Below, piece by piece: positions 16,836-24,841 of a DNA stretch of 37,417 bases. Position 1 is the first letter of the stretch; each line of letters opens with the position of its first letter. The notes beneath the pieces were generated by a model. It was not told the origin of the DNA. It did not search any database and saw nothing but the letters and a program-made list of their open reading frames with translations. The translations under genes were made by a program, and so were the position numbers. The DNA comes from Ignavibacterium sp037440165 (GTDB lineage: Bacteria > Bacteroidota > Ignavibacteria > Ignavibacteriales > Ignavibacteriaceae), in contig NZ_JBBIUQ010000026.1 in the NCBI RefSeq assembly GCF_037440165.1, positions 1-37,417 of the forward strand, in the 5' to 3' direction.

Positions 16836-18077
16836 TTAGTCTTTGAGTACCATATTTTTTGGAATAACAACTATACCAGTTTCGGTCACTGTGAATTTCT
16901 TTTTATCTGTTTCTGGATCAAAACCGATTTCGTAACCTTCAGGTATAACAACATTTTTATCTATTATAGCTCTTCTTATTCTTGCGTGCCTGCCTACCCA
17001 AACATTATGAAACAGTATTGAATCGGTAATGTATGAGTAAGAATTAATTCTCACATTAGCACCAAGAATTGATCTTTCGACCAAACCTCCTGATACAATT
17101 GTGCCGTCACAAACCAAAGAGTTTAATGTTCTACCGACTCTTTCACCTTCGTGTGATACTGTTTTTGCAGGCGGATATTGATATTGATAAGTCCTCAATG
17201 GCCATTCGGAATCATATAGATTGAATTCAGGTGTAACACTGATTAAATCCATATTAGCTGCATAATAACTGTCAAGTGTTCCTATATCTCTCCAATATGG
17301 CTGAACTTTTTTATTCTCATCAATAAATCTGTAAGCAACAACTTTTAGTTTGGACTTAATCATATACGGAATTACATCCTGACCAAAGTCAAGAGCTTTG
17401 ATTTTTTTGGTTTCCATCTCAAGCAAAACATCTTTTAATACGGAAGCCTTGAACACATAAATTCCCATATTAACAAATGAATATCCTTTTTTATCAGGAA
17501 TTTCCGGAGGTACAGGAGGTTTTTCTATAAAAGATAAAACATTATACTGATCATCAATTCCAACTATACCAAACCTGCTTGCCTGATCTTTCGGAACTTC
17601 AATGCAAGCCATGCTTAAATCAGCATCTCTCTTAATTTGATTATCAATAAACTTCAGATAGTCCATTTTATAAATATGATCGCCGCTTAAAATCAATATC
17701 CATTTTGCTTTTCTGTCAGAAAATAAATTCAGGTTCTGATAAATTGCATTTGCAGTTCCAAGATACCAGTCGTTATTCATCTTTCTTTGAGGAGGAACAG
17801 AATAAATAAATTCACCGAGCTCAGGATTGAAAATACTCCACGCTTCAAACAAATGCATATTAAGAGAATCAGATTTGTATTGAGTGAGAACATAAATTCT
17901 TCGTAGGCCGGAGTTGAGGCAATTTGATAATGTAAAATCAATAATTCTGTATTTGCCTCCAAAGGGAACTGCAGGTTTACTTCTCACTGCGGTTAGTGGA
18001 TAAAGTCTTTCACCTTGTCCGCCTGCAAGTACTACGGTAATTGTGTCTCTGAGAACTGATGAACCGGGGGAGAACAT
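16836..18077 (-). CDS. glgC: Glucose-1-phosphate adenylyltransferase
   Basis: 413 residues, standard GlgC length. The nucleotidyltransferase signature VLAGGQGERLYPLT is at 16-29, followed by SKPAVPFGGKYRIIDFTLSN; ILSGDHIYKMDY and the sugar-phosphate region FIEKPPVPPE are present, and the C-terminal third is a left-handed beta-helix with hexapeptide-like turns (VRINSYSYITDSIL). It makes ADP-glucose from ATP and glucose-1-phosphate for glycogen synthesis. The ATG at 18077 has an AGG upstream. No other glycogen gene is next to it. Divergent from the M1 peptidase gene across about 120 bases. Confidence 0.96.
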   Translation of the reverse strand: MFSPGSSVLRDTITVVLAGGQGERLYPLTAVRSKPAVPFGGKYRIIDFTLSNCLNSGLRRIYVLTQYKSDSLNMHLFEAWSIFNPELGEFIYSVPPQRKMNNDWYLGTANAIYQNLNLFSDRKAKWILILSGDHIYKMDYLKFIDNQIKRDADLSMACIEVPKDQASRFGIVGIDDQYNVLSFIEKPPVPPEIPDKKGYSFVNMGIYVFKASVLKDVLLEMETKKIKALDFGQDVIPYMIKSKLKVVAYRFIDENKKVQPYWRDIGTLDSYYAANMDLISVTPEFNLYDSEWPLRTYQYQYPPAKTVSHEGERVGRTLNSLVCDGTIVSGGLVERSILGANVRINSYSYITDSILFHNVWVGRHARIRRAIIDKNVVIPEGYEIGFDPETDKKKFTVTETGIVVIPKNMVLKD

Positions 18078-18197
18078 ATTAACCTCATATTTTACATCAA
18101 AAATATATTGAATTATAATTTGATTGGCAATTAAACTTATCGTTAATTTGTTAAAAATTTATTAAAGATTTTTTGGTTAATTATTTGGGACTATAAA

Positions 18198-19805
18198 ATG
18201 TTTTTTCTGGTTTTCATACTGCGAATCGTATTTTTAATTTCAGCTTTGATGATAAAATCATTTTTTAATGATGGAGTAAAAGCTGACTATATTACCAAAT
18301 CGCAAAAGAATGTTGACATACTTAATTATCATTTAAAAATAAATTTGAATGTTGAACAAAAAATTATTGACGGTGAAGTTAGCATAACTGCACACAAGCT
18401 TTTCCCAGAACAAAAGTTTCTTGAGTTGAATTTCTATGGCAATATGAAAGTAAAGAGAATTGAATCAGATTCCAGTGAACTGAAATTTCATCACATTAAA
18501 AACCTTCTGACGATTGACATTTCTGAAATTCCAAAAGACACAATTCAATTAACTGTAGTTTATTCTGGTGCCCCAAAGCGTGCAGGTTTTGATGGGTTTA
18601 CATTCGGAGAGATCAACAACATTCCACTCGTTTACAATTTAAGTGAACCAACCTATTCTCCAAGCTGGTTTCCGTGTGATGATGATCCTGAAGACAAAGC
18701 TATGATAGAGGTTGAAATAACAAATGACACCAGTTTTGTCTCTGTGTCAAACGGAAAATTAATCAACATTACTACTGACAGTTCAAAAAGAACTTATCGC
18801 TGGAAATCAAATTATCCGATCTCAACCTATCTGATTGCTGTTTATTCTTCAAAATATGTTTCATTCACAGACTCATATACAACTATTTCTGGTAAAACAA
18901 TGCCGCTTGAGTATTATGTTTTGCCAAATCATTTGGAAGCTGCAAAAAAAGATTTTGCTGAACATAAAGACATGCTCGAAGCTTTTGAAAAACTTTTTGG
19001 TGAATATGCTTTTACAGAAGATAAATATGGTGTTGCGGAGTTCTTATGGAATTATGGAGCAATGGAAAATCAGACAATAACTGGGATTGGTTATAATTTT
19101 ATTTCAGGAAGTAATTTTGCAAGAGATATTCTTGCCCACGAGTTAGCTCATCACTGGTGGGGAAATGCAGTTGGTCCTAAAAGCTGGAAGGATATATGGC
19201 TTAATGAAGGATTTGCATCATACAGTGAAGCTCTTTATCTGGAATTCAAATATGGCAAAGAATCTTTGCAAGCTGCAATGAACAGTAAATTCAGTGAAAA
19301 CTTCAGAGGCAGTTTGTATAATCCACCAAATCTTTTCAGTGAAACTGTTTATGATAAAGGTGCGTGGGTTTTACATATGTTGAGAAATGAAATTGGTGAT
19401 TCTAACTTCTTCAGTTCGTTAAGAAAATATTATAAAGAGTTCAAATACAGCAATGCTTCGACTGCTGAATTCAAAGAAGTATGTGAAAAGGTTAGCGGAA
19501 AAAATCTTGATAAATTTTTTGATGACTGGATTTATTCAGATAAAGGAATGATTCAGTGCGATTATAAATTTGATACCGGAAGGAATACAATTTCCATCAA
19601 ACAGATAAATGAAAAGTTCAGTGAATTCCTTTTCAATCTTGATATCCTATTTAAGTTTTCAGATGGATCAAAAGAATTGAAAACATTCCGTATAGAAAAA
19701 CAGTATTCGGAATTTGAATTAAACAGTACTAATAAAATTAAAGAAGTCATCCCTGATCCTGATAGTAAATTGCTTGCAATATTTTACACTGAGGAACAGC
19801 AGTAA
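18198..19805 (+). CDS. M1 family metallopeptidase, exported
   Basis: 535 residues with an N-terminal hydrophobic export segment (about residues 1-24). The aminopeptidase signature NYGAMENQ is followed by the zinc motif HELAHHWWGN (first His at 314) and the third ligand Glu in WLNEGFASYSEA. M1 enzymes remove N-terminal amino acids; this one lacks the long C-terminal helical domain of full-size members, ending after a small domain at about residue 450-535. Probably periplasmic or cell-surface. It precedes lpxH and the penicillin-binding protein gene on the same strand. Confidence 0.93.
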   Translation: MFFLVFILRIVFLISALMIKSFFNDGVKADYITKSQKNVDILNYHLKINLNVEQKIIDGEVSITAHKLFPEQKFLELNFYGNMKVKRIESDSSELKFHHIKNLLTIDISEIPKDTIQLTVVYSGAPKRAGFDGFTFGEINNIPLVYNLSEPTYSPSWFPCDDDPEDKAMIEVEITNDTSFVSVSNGKLINITTDSSKRTYRWKSNYPISTYLIAVYSSKYVSFTDSYTTISGKTMPLEYYVLPNHLEAAKKDFAEHKDMLEAFEKLFGEYAFTEDKYGVAEFLWNYGAMENQTITGIGYNFISGSNFARDILAHELAHHWWGNAVGPKSWKDIWLNEGFASYSEALYLEFKYGKESLQAAMNSKFSENFRGSLYNPPNLFSETVYDKGAWVLHMLRNEIGDSNFFSSLRKYYKEFKYSNASTAEFKEVCEKVSGKNLDKFFDDWIYSDKGMIQCDYKFDTGRNTISIKQINEKFSEFLFNLDILFKFSDGSKELKTFRIEKQYSEFELNSTNKIKEVIPDPDSKLLAIFYTEEQQ

Positions 19806-19864
19806 TCCACATCTTTTATTTCAGTGCTTATATAAGTAATTTTCATTAAAAATTTTTATAAAGT

Positions 19865-20587
19865 GTGAACAAGAATTATTTATTCATTTCAGATGTACAC
19901 CTTGGGCTTCAGTCAAAGGAAATTGAAAAAGCAAAAGAAAGAAAGCTTGTTGAGTTCCTTAACTTCGCAAAAAATAATTGCGATGAACTTTTTATTGCCG
20001 GTGATTTATTTGATTATTGGTTCGAATATCGTCGTGTTTATCAGAAAGGATATTTCAGAACATTAACAGCACTTCAGGATGTAGTAGAGTCAGGTGTAAA
20101 AGTCCATTATTTTATTGGTAATCATGATTTCTTTCACAACGGATTTTTTGAAAAGGAAATTGGATTGATTCTGTATCAAAATCCGGCTGAGTTTCGTCTA
20201 AACAACAAAAGATTTTTTATTGGTCACGGCGATGGACTTGTTAAGAATGATTTAGGTTACAACATCCTTAAAGTAATTCTCAGAAGCAGATTCACACAAT
20301 TTCTTTATTCCTTGATTCATCCAGATTTAGGAGTTGCTCTCGCAAGTCATACAAGCAAATCAAGTCGGGACTACACTACTAAAAAAGATTTTGGTGAAGA
20401 GGATGGATTATTTGAAGCAGCAAAAAATAAAATTGATGAAGGGTACGATTATGTTTTATTTGGTCACCTTCATCAAAAGCAATTTCTCCAATACAAGAAT
20501 GGATATTATATAAATCTTGGCTCTTGGATATCCGACCCGTGTTACGGAAAATTCTCAGACAAATTTGAAATAATAGAAATCAGTTAA
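19865..20587 (+). CDS. lpxH: UDP-2,3-diacylglucosamine diphosphatase LpxH-like
   Basis: 240 residues of the calcineurin-like metallophosphatase fold with the full metal-site set: DVHLG (Asp10, His12), GDLFDYW (Asp47), GNHD (Asn86, His87), GHGDGL and GHLHQ. In lipid A synthesis LpxH hydrolyses UDP-2,3-diacylglucosamine to lipid X and UMP at the inner membrane. The spacing and the FDYWFEY sequence fit the LpxH branch found in Bacteroidota. The start is a GTG at 19865, giving MNKNYLFISD. It is five bases from the PBP1A start, so these are probably co-transcribed. Confidence 0.9.
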   Translation: MNKNYLFISDVHLGLQSKEIEKAKERKLVEFLNFAKNNCDELFIAGDLFDYWFEYRRVYQKGYFRTLTALQDVVESGVKVHYFIGNHDFFHNGFFEKEIGLILYQNPAEFRLNNKRFFIGHGDGLVKNDLGYNILKVILRSRFTQFLYSLIHPDLGVALASHTSKSSRDYTTKKDFGEEDGLFEAAKNKIDEGYDYVLFGHLHQKQFLQYKNGYYINLGSWISDPCYGKFSDKFEIIEIS

Positions 20588-20592
20588 AATTT

Positions 20593-22818
20593 ATGGCAAA
20601 GAAAAATTTAGATCAGATTAAAAAGAAAAAAAGAATAATAATCGCAAGTGCTGCAATAATTTTTTTAATAATTGTAATTTACATTATCAGCGGTTTACCT
20701 TCCCTTGAAGAACTTGAAAATCCAAGACCAATACTTGCCAGCAAAGTCTTTTCTGCTGATGGAGAATTGATAGGACAGTTTTTTATCGAGAACAGAATTG
20801 AAACAAATATTGATAGCTTGCCAAAACACTTAATTGAAGCTTTAATTGCAACAGAAGATAAGAACTTTTATGATCACTGGGGTGTAGATCTCGGAAGATT
20901 CTTCAAAGCAATGATAAAAAATATTATTACTTTTTCTTTTACTGAAGGTGAAGGTGCAAGCACAATTACACAGCAGTGTGCTAAAAATTTGTATAACCTG
21001 AAAGCTGGAAGTGAGAATGCCATTGATAAAGTTGTCAGGAAAATCAGAGAATGGATATCGGCAGTTCAGATTGAAAGAAACTTTACCAAGAATGAAATTC
21101 TTGAGTTGTATTTAAATGTATCTTACTTCGGGAGAGGTGCATACGGGATTGAGAGTGCTGCAAAAATTTATTTCAATAAAAAGGCAAGTGATCTAACACT
21201 TCCGGAAGCCGCGATGCTTATTGCGATACTGAAGTCATCCTCCAATTATGATCCTGTGAAGAATTATGATAATGCTTTAAGAAGAAGAAATGTTGTTTTG
21301 AATAATATGGTGGTCAACGGTTATTTATCAGAAAGTGAATATCAGAGATTAAAGCAGCTTCCAATTCAACTTGCAACTGATCGTCCGAGTGCAATACGAA
21401 CTGATGCACCACATTTTATGGAATACATCAGATTGCAGCTTACTCCTATTGTTGAAAAATACGGATATGATTTGTATCGCGATGGATTGAATATCTACAC
21501 AACATTAGATATGAAGATGCAAAGAATTGCAATTCGTTCCGCTACAAAACATATCACTGAGTATCAGGAATTATTCAACAAGAATTGGAATTGGGACAGG
21601 AATAAAAGTCTCTTAGTTGACCTGCTTGATAAAGCAATCAAAAATAATCCCGCTTACAGAAATGCAAACGGAGTAACTGAGAAAACAAAAATTTATAACT
21701 CGTTAAAAAGTTCTCCTGCTTTTATTGACTCCGTTAAAAAAGAAGCGGCAAAAATTGAAGTAGGATTTGTAGTTATTGATCCACACAATGGATATGTTAA
21801 AGCAATGGTTGGTGGAGTTAATCAGGAATTTGGAAGGGGATTAAATCATGTTACTGGCATAAAGCGACAACCGGGCTCAGCATTCAAACCATTTGTTTAT
21901 ACAACTGCAATTGAAAACGGATACTTTCCCGCTTACACTTTATTAAATCAGAAATTTGATTACAATGGCTGGTCACCTGATAATGCAGATAATGAATACA
22001 CTGGTTATGAAACTCTTCGTTGGGGTCTGGCTTACTCAGTGAATGTAATCGCAGGAAGAATGACAATAAGTGATATTGCACCTCCTTCGCAAGTAATTAG
22101 TATTGCAAAGAGGATGGGAATAAATTCCAAACTTGATCCTTTTCCAGCAATTGCACTTGGTACTATGGAAGTAAGTCCTCTTGAAATCACTTCAGCATTT
22201 GGAACATTTGCCAATAATGGAGTTCATGTAGAACCAATTTCTATTTTAAGAATTGAAGACAGGAATGGGATTTTAATCGAAGAGTTTTCTCCGCAAAGTG
22301 TCCAGGCAATTTCACCACAAACTGCTTCAATAATGGCTGATATGATGCAGGATGTAGTAAACTATGGAACCGGTGCCGGGGTGAGAAGATACTTTCAATA
22401 TCCTGCTGCAGGTAAAACTGGCACAACACAAAAATTTTCAGATGCCTGGTTTGTCGGTTATACACCAGATTTAGTTGCTGGTGTTTGGGTAGGATTTGAT
22501 GACCATAGAGTTAAGTTTACTAACTGGTATGGGCAAGGTGCTAAAGCTGCTTTACCAATCTGGGCAATGTTTATGCAGGCAGCTTATAGAGAATTAAATC
22601 TACCTCTAAAATATTTCGAATTAGCTGATGGAGTTGAAACTGCAACATTTTGCAAAGAGACCATGAGACTTGGTGATACAAGATTAGCAATTGAAAATTG
22701 TCCGGAAACATATACTGATATTGTTAACTCAAATAATATTCCCGCAGCTTGTGAAATTCACAGTAGTGGAAGAATTATCCGTGAGAACAGAAGCGGCGAA
22801 AGTGGCTGGAGTCATTAG
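20593..22818 (+). CDS. mrcA: Penicillin-binding protein 1A (bifunctional)
   Basis: 741 residues: a short cytoplasmic tail, one membrane anchor (about 15-35), a GT51 transglycosylase domain with catalytic Glu88 in ATEDKNFYDHWG and GASTITQQCAKNLY, and a transpeptidase domain with the active Ser429 in GSAFKPF, the SVN motif in AYSVNVIAG and KTGT at 608-611. It polymerises and cross-links peptidoglycan in the periplasm. A short tail after residue 680 contains three Cys. Last gene of the M1 peptidase-lpxH-PBP set; the tRNA-Leu locus begins 53 bases downstream. Confidence 0.95.
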   Translation: MAKKNLDQIKKKKRIIIASAAIIFLIIVIYIISGLPSLEELENPRPILASKVFSADGELIGQFFIENRIETNIDSLPKHLIEALIATEDKNFYDHWGVDLGRFFKAMIKNIITFSFTEGEGASTITQQCAKNLYNLKAGSENAIDKVVRKIREWISAVQIERNFTKNEILELYLNVSYFGRGAYGIESAAKIYFNKKASDLTLPEAAMLIAILKSSSNYDPVKNYDNALRRRNVVLNNMVVNGYLSESEYQRLKQLPIQLATDRPSAIRTDAPHFMEYIRLQLTPIVEKYGYDLYRDGLNIYTTLDMKMQRIAIRSATKHITEYQELFNKNWNWDRNKSLLVDLLDKAIKNNPAYRNANGVTEKTKIYNSLKSSPAFIDSVKKEAAKIEVGFVVIDPHNGYVKAMVGGVNQEFGRGLNHVTGIKRQPGSAFKPFVYTTAIENGYFPAYTLLNQKFDYNGWSPDNADNEYTGYETLRWGLAYSVNVIAGRMTISDIAPPSQVISIAKRMGINSKLDPFPAIALGTMEVSPLEITSAFGTFANNGVHVEPISILRIEDRNGILIEEFSPQSVQAISPQTASIMADMMQDVVNYGTGAGVRRYFQYPAAGKTGTTQKFSDAWFVGYTPDLVAGVWVGFDDHRVKFTNWYGQGAKAALPIWAMFMQAAYRELNLPLKYFELADGVETATFCKETMRLGDTRLAIENCPETYTDIVNSNNIPAACEIHSSGRIIRENRSGESGWSH

Positions 22819-22871
22819 TTAAATATTTTTTAATAATTTATTTTAGCAGCGCAAATTTGTTTTTTGAAAAA

Positions 22872-22932
22872 GCTCTGATGGCGGAATTGGTAGACCTGTC
22901 TGCCGACAGGCAGGCGCGCTAGTTTCAAAGGG
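22872..22932 (+). pseudogene. tRNA-Leu 5' fragment interrupted by a 20-bp palindrome
   Basis: Starts GCTCTGATGGCGGAATTGG, a tRNA-Leu acceptor 5' strand and D-arm nearly identical to the intact tRNA at 22956 (19 bases from GATGGCGG match). A 20-bp insert interrupts GGTAGA|CGCGCTAG. The anticodon loop region reads TTTCAAAGG, suggesting a CAA-anticodon ancestor. Nothing after it resembles a variable arm, T-arm or the needed TCAGAGC 3' acceptor strand, so it is a broken copy. Confidence 0.75.
22895..22914. repeat. 20-bp palindromic insert, copy 1
   Basis: CCTGTCTGCCGACAGGCAGG, precisely 20 bases longer than the intact tRNA at the D-arm/anticodon-stem junction. It can fold two ways: CCTGTC with GACAGG, or CTGCC with GGCAG. 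A sister sequence lies at 23337-23356. Confidence 0.85.
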
Positions 22933-22955
22933 AAAAAATAATTCAAAATAAATAA

Positions 22956-23039
22956 GCCCGGATGGCGGAATTGGTAGACGCGCTAGCTTCAGGAGCTAGT
23001 TGGCATTAGCCAGTGCAGGTTCGAGTCCTGTTCCGGGCA
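22956..23039 (+). tRNA. tRNA-Leu (CAG anticodon)
   Basis: 84 bases folding as a class II tRNA. Acceptor GCCCGGA/TCCGGGC with discriminator A, D-arm with GGAATTGGTAGAC, anticodon stem CTAGC/GCTAG with loop TTCAGGA (anticodon CAG at 22990-22992), variable arm TGGC/GCCA, and T-arm GCAGG-TTCGAGT-CCTGT. CCA is not encoded. It decodes CUG. It lies between two broken tRNA-Leu pieces. Confidence 0.95.
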
Positions 23040-23066
23040 CACAATCACATCTAATCTTAATCACTA

Positions 23067-23303
23067 ATGATTTATGTTTATGCAATAAAAAGTAAAGTAA
23101 GAAATTATATTTATGTTGGAATGACTGCAAATATTACAGACAGATTGCATAGACATAATTCAGGTTATGAAAGGACTACAAGGAGTTACCGACCATTTGA
23201 AATAATTTACCTTGAAAAATTTGAAAACAGAAAACAAGCTAGAATTAAAGAAAAGTATTTGAAGAGTGGAATCGGGAAAGAATTTTTAAGAAGACTTTCC
23301 TAA
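23067..23303 (+). CDS. Stand-alone GIY-YIG domain endonuclease next to tRNA-Leu
   Basis: 78 residues forming a minimal GIY-YIG domain: IYVYAIKS and YIYVGMTANITDRLHRHN (Tyr, Gly and Arg26 in place), then YRPFEIIYLEKFENRKQARIKEKYLKSGIG with the acidic residue. It begins only 28 bases after the tRNA-Leu 3' end with no clear Shine-Dalgarno, so it may be read from the tRNA transcript. Its first 40 codons, the spacer and the tRNA 3' half are repeated 337 bp downstream. It belongs to the same broad family as the gene at 1238-1537, but the two proteins are clearly different. Substrate and role unknown. Confidence 0.82.
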   Translation: MIYVYAIKSKVRNYIYVGMTANITDRLHRHNSGYERTTRSYRPFEIIYLEKFENRKQARIKEKYLKSGIGKEFLRRLS

Positions 23304-23312
23304 AATGAAAAA

Positions 23313-23376
23313 TTAGTTGGCATTAGCCAATGCAGGCCTGTCTACCGACAGGTAGATTCGAGTCCTGTTCCGGGCA
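23313..23376 (+). pseudogene. tRNA-Leu 3' half fragment interrupted by a 20-bp palindrome
   Basis: Copy of the anticodon-stem end, variable arm, T-arm and acceptor 3' strand of the intact tRNA-Leu (22997-23039). It has one substitution (GCCAA for GCCAG) and a 20-base insert between GCAGG and TTCGAG in the T-arm. No 5' half precedes it; instead the end of the GIY-YIG gene does. Confidence 0.85.
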
Positions 23377-23523
23377 CACAATCACATCTAATCTTAATCA
23401 CTAATGATTTATGTTTATGCAATAAAAAGTAAAGTAAGAAATTATATTTATGTTGGAATGACTGCAAATATTACAGACAGATTGCATAGACATAATTCAG
23501 GTTATGAAAGGACTACAAGGAGT
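23314..23523 (+). repeat. Direct repeat of tRNA 3' half plus GIY-YIG 5' half
   Basis: Repeats 22997-23186. From the T-loop onward (23020-23186 versus 23357-23523) I find the 167 bases identical. The offset is 337 bp after the insert and 317 bp before it. The match ends at AAGGAGT in codon 40 of the nuclease. Confidence 0.92.
23337..23356. repeat. 20-bp palindromic insert, copy 2
   Basis: CCTGTCTACCGACAGGTAGA, inserted exactly in the T-arm of the tRNA fragment. It matches copy 1 (22895-22914) at 17 of 20 positions. Of the three differences, the first two (G to A and C to T) preserve the TCTRCC/GGYAG pairing, as expected of a hairpin family. Confidence 0.85.
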
Positions 23524-23565
23524 AATTTACTACTAAAAAATCTCTGTATGCTTTTTTCTTATTAA
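23404..23565 (+). pseudogene. Truncated GIY-YIG nuclease copy
   Basis: Identical to the first 40 codons of the nuclease at 23067, then diverges into 13 unrelated codons (NLLLKNLCMLFSY) and a stop. It keeps the Tyr/Gly/Arg half of the active site but lacks the second half with the catalytic Glu, so it should be inactive as a nuclease. Confidence 0.85.
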
Positions 23566-23958
23566 TAGGTTAATTAAAAATTTAAAATCAGATCTATACA
23601 AAATCGTACTTGATAGTTCCCGAAAAACAATAGAATTCAAAATTAAATTTTAATTAAATGTATTATTGACATTAAGTAATTTTTTGTGCAGTTCCGCAAG
23701 TGAGCAAATTAAATTTACATTTTTCACTAGCGGGTATTTGCGGATGAAAAATTTATTACAATCTGATCTAAGTAGGGCACTCATCGAAATTCAAACTGAT
23801 TATAAAAGAAGTATAATCTGTTATAACCTGATACCAATTCATAACTTAATAATTCGGAACAAATTTATTTAATAGCTCTTTGTCGGAAGAGAGATATCAA
23901 AAATTAATTTTTGTGTTCTTTGGTTTTTAAATATTAAAATAATTGAGGAGAGAACTCA
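23566..23958. other. AT-rich intergenic region before the secretion operon
   Basis: No convincing gene. A 68-codon open frame at 23666-23872 lacks a ribosome-binding site and protein-like composition. A perfect 16-bp palindrome CAAAAATTAATTTTTG lies at 23898-23913, about 46 bases before the leader ORF, and could be an operator, though such AT-rich palindromes also arise by chance. The operon promoter must lie here or within the leader spacer. Confidence 0.5.
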
Positions 23959-24096
23959 ATGAGCGCAACTTCAACTCTGCCAGCCAATATGATAGAAAAT
24001 CATATCAGGGATCAATGCATTCATACATCCAATCATAATAGAGCTCAGGTAAAATTTAATAATCAACTAACTTTAATTAATCAGGAGGTAAGATGA
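23959..24096 (+). CDS. 45-residue leader-like ORF coupled to the lipoprotein gene
   Basis: ATG at 23959 is preceded by GAGGAG at good spacing. The frame encodes a hydrophilic peptide (MSATSTLPANMIENHI...) with three His and one Cys, no signal peptide and no family I recognise. Its TGA overlaps the ATG of the next gene in an ATGA arrangement, and the next gene's AGGAGG lies inside this ORF. That geometry implies translation of this ORF and coupling with the lipoprotein gene. It may be a leader peptide or a small protein; a chance ORF is possible but less likely given the strong ribosome-binding site. Confidence 0.6.
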   Translation: MSATSTLPANMIENHIRDQCIHTSNHNRAQVKFNNQLTLINQEVR

Positions 24097-24809
24097 AAAT
24101 ACCTTACAAACAACTAATGCTGTTGGTATTTCTCTATTTCACCACAGTCTTCATCGCTGGGTGCGTGGATACAAGTGTTAATCCTATTCCCAGCAGTATA
24201 GACTACTCCAGTCAGATGAAAGTAGTTAATCTGGCAACTGGAGCTGGTTCGGCAAATATTACGCTTGATGGACAAGCACTTGGTTCAGTCAATTTTGGCG
24301 GTGAGATTCCGGGTTCTGGTTCGGGATTTCTGACTATTCCATCAGGCAACAGAAATTTGGTTGCAGCGTTTGACAACGGACAATCAAAAACATTCAGATT
24401 TTCTGCAACTACTGATTATAAATTCAGAATTTTTTTAATTGGCCCTTCAACCGACCCATCACCGGTTGTTGTTAATCAGCGCTATATCTGGCAGACAAAA
24501 GATTCTGAGAATGGACAAAAACTATTTCCGGCTGACACAGCTTGGGTTTCCATTTTTAATGGTTCACCAGATATAAGTGTGAACAATATTTCAATCGGAA
24601 GTGAACTTACTGAATTTGAAACTGCATTGGAAAGCGGTAAAGGTTCAGCTTATATCAAAAATGCTGCTGGAAATTTTACAGTAACCATTACTTATAATGA
24701 TACTGAAACATTAACCTTTGATTACTCTTTTAATGCAAAGAACAGATATACTGTAGCATTATATGATGCAGCTGCACAACTTAAGTATTCAGTTTTAGTT
24801 GATGATTAA
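24093..24809 (+). CDS. DUF4397-like surface lipoprotein
   Basis: 238 residues with a lipoprotein signal ending FIAGC (Cys24). The mature protein has two beta-rich repeats: the first around VVNLATGAGSANITLDG and FLTIPSGNRNLVAAF, the second around VSIFNGSPDISVNNISIG and a YTVALYD strand. This spacing (N-terminal ...V-N-x-x-x-G-x-x-x...-V-x-x-x-G...) fits the DUF4397 family of secreted Ig-like domains. Function unknown. Strong AGGAGG upstream. First full-size gene of an operon with the TonB receptor, T9SS-type cargo and PorV-family protein, so it probably acts at the outer membrane with them. Confidence 0.82.
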   Translation: MKIPYKQLMLLVFLYFTTVFIAGCVDTSVNPIPSSIDYSSQMKVVNLATGAGSANITLDGQALGSVNFGGEIPGSGSGFLTIPSGNRNLVAAFDNGQSKTFRFSATTDYKFRIFLIGPSTDPSPVVVNQRYIWQTKDSENGQKLFPADTAWVSIFNGSPDISVNNISIGSELTEFETALESGKGSAYIKNAAGNFTVTITYNDTETLTFDYSFNAKNRYTVALYDAAAQLKYSVLVDD

Positions 24810-24841
24810 ATTAAATAAGCTAATAAATAACGGAGGAAAAA

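Noticed and set aside
22872..22932. Possibility that the 5' tRNA-Leu fragment is a tRNA with an intron
   Set aside because: No matching 3' acceptor strand (TCAGAGC) or T-arm follows; the downstream fragment at 23313 ends TCCGGGC, which pairs with the other tRNA.
23314..23523. CRISPR-like array from the repeated segment
   Set aside because: Only two long direct copies, containing tRNA and coding sequence, with no regular short repeats and spacers and no cas genes.
23666..23872. 68-codon open frame in the spacer before the secretion operon
   Set aside because: No ribosome-binding site, unremarkable composition and no motif; treated as chance ORF.
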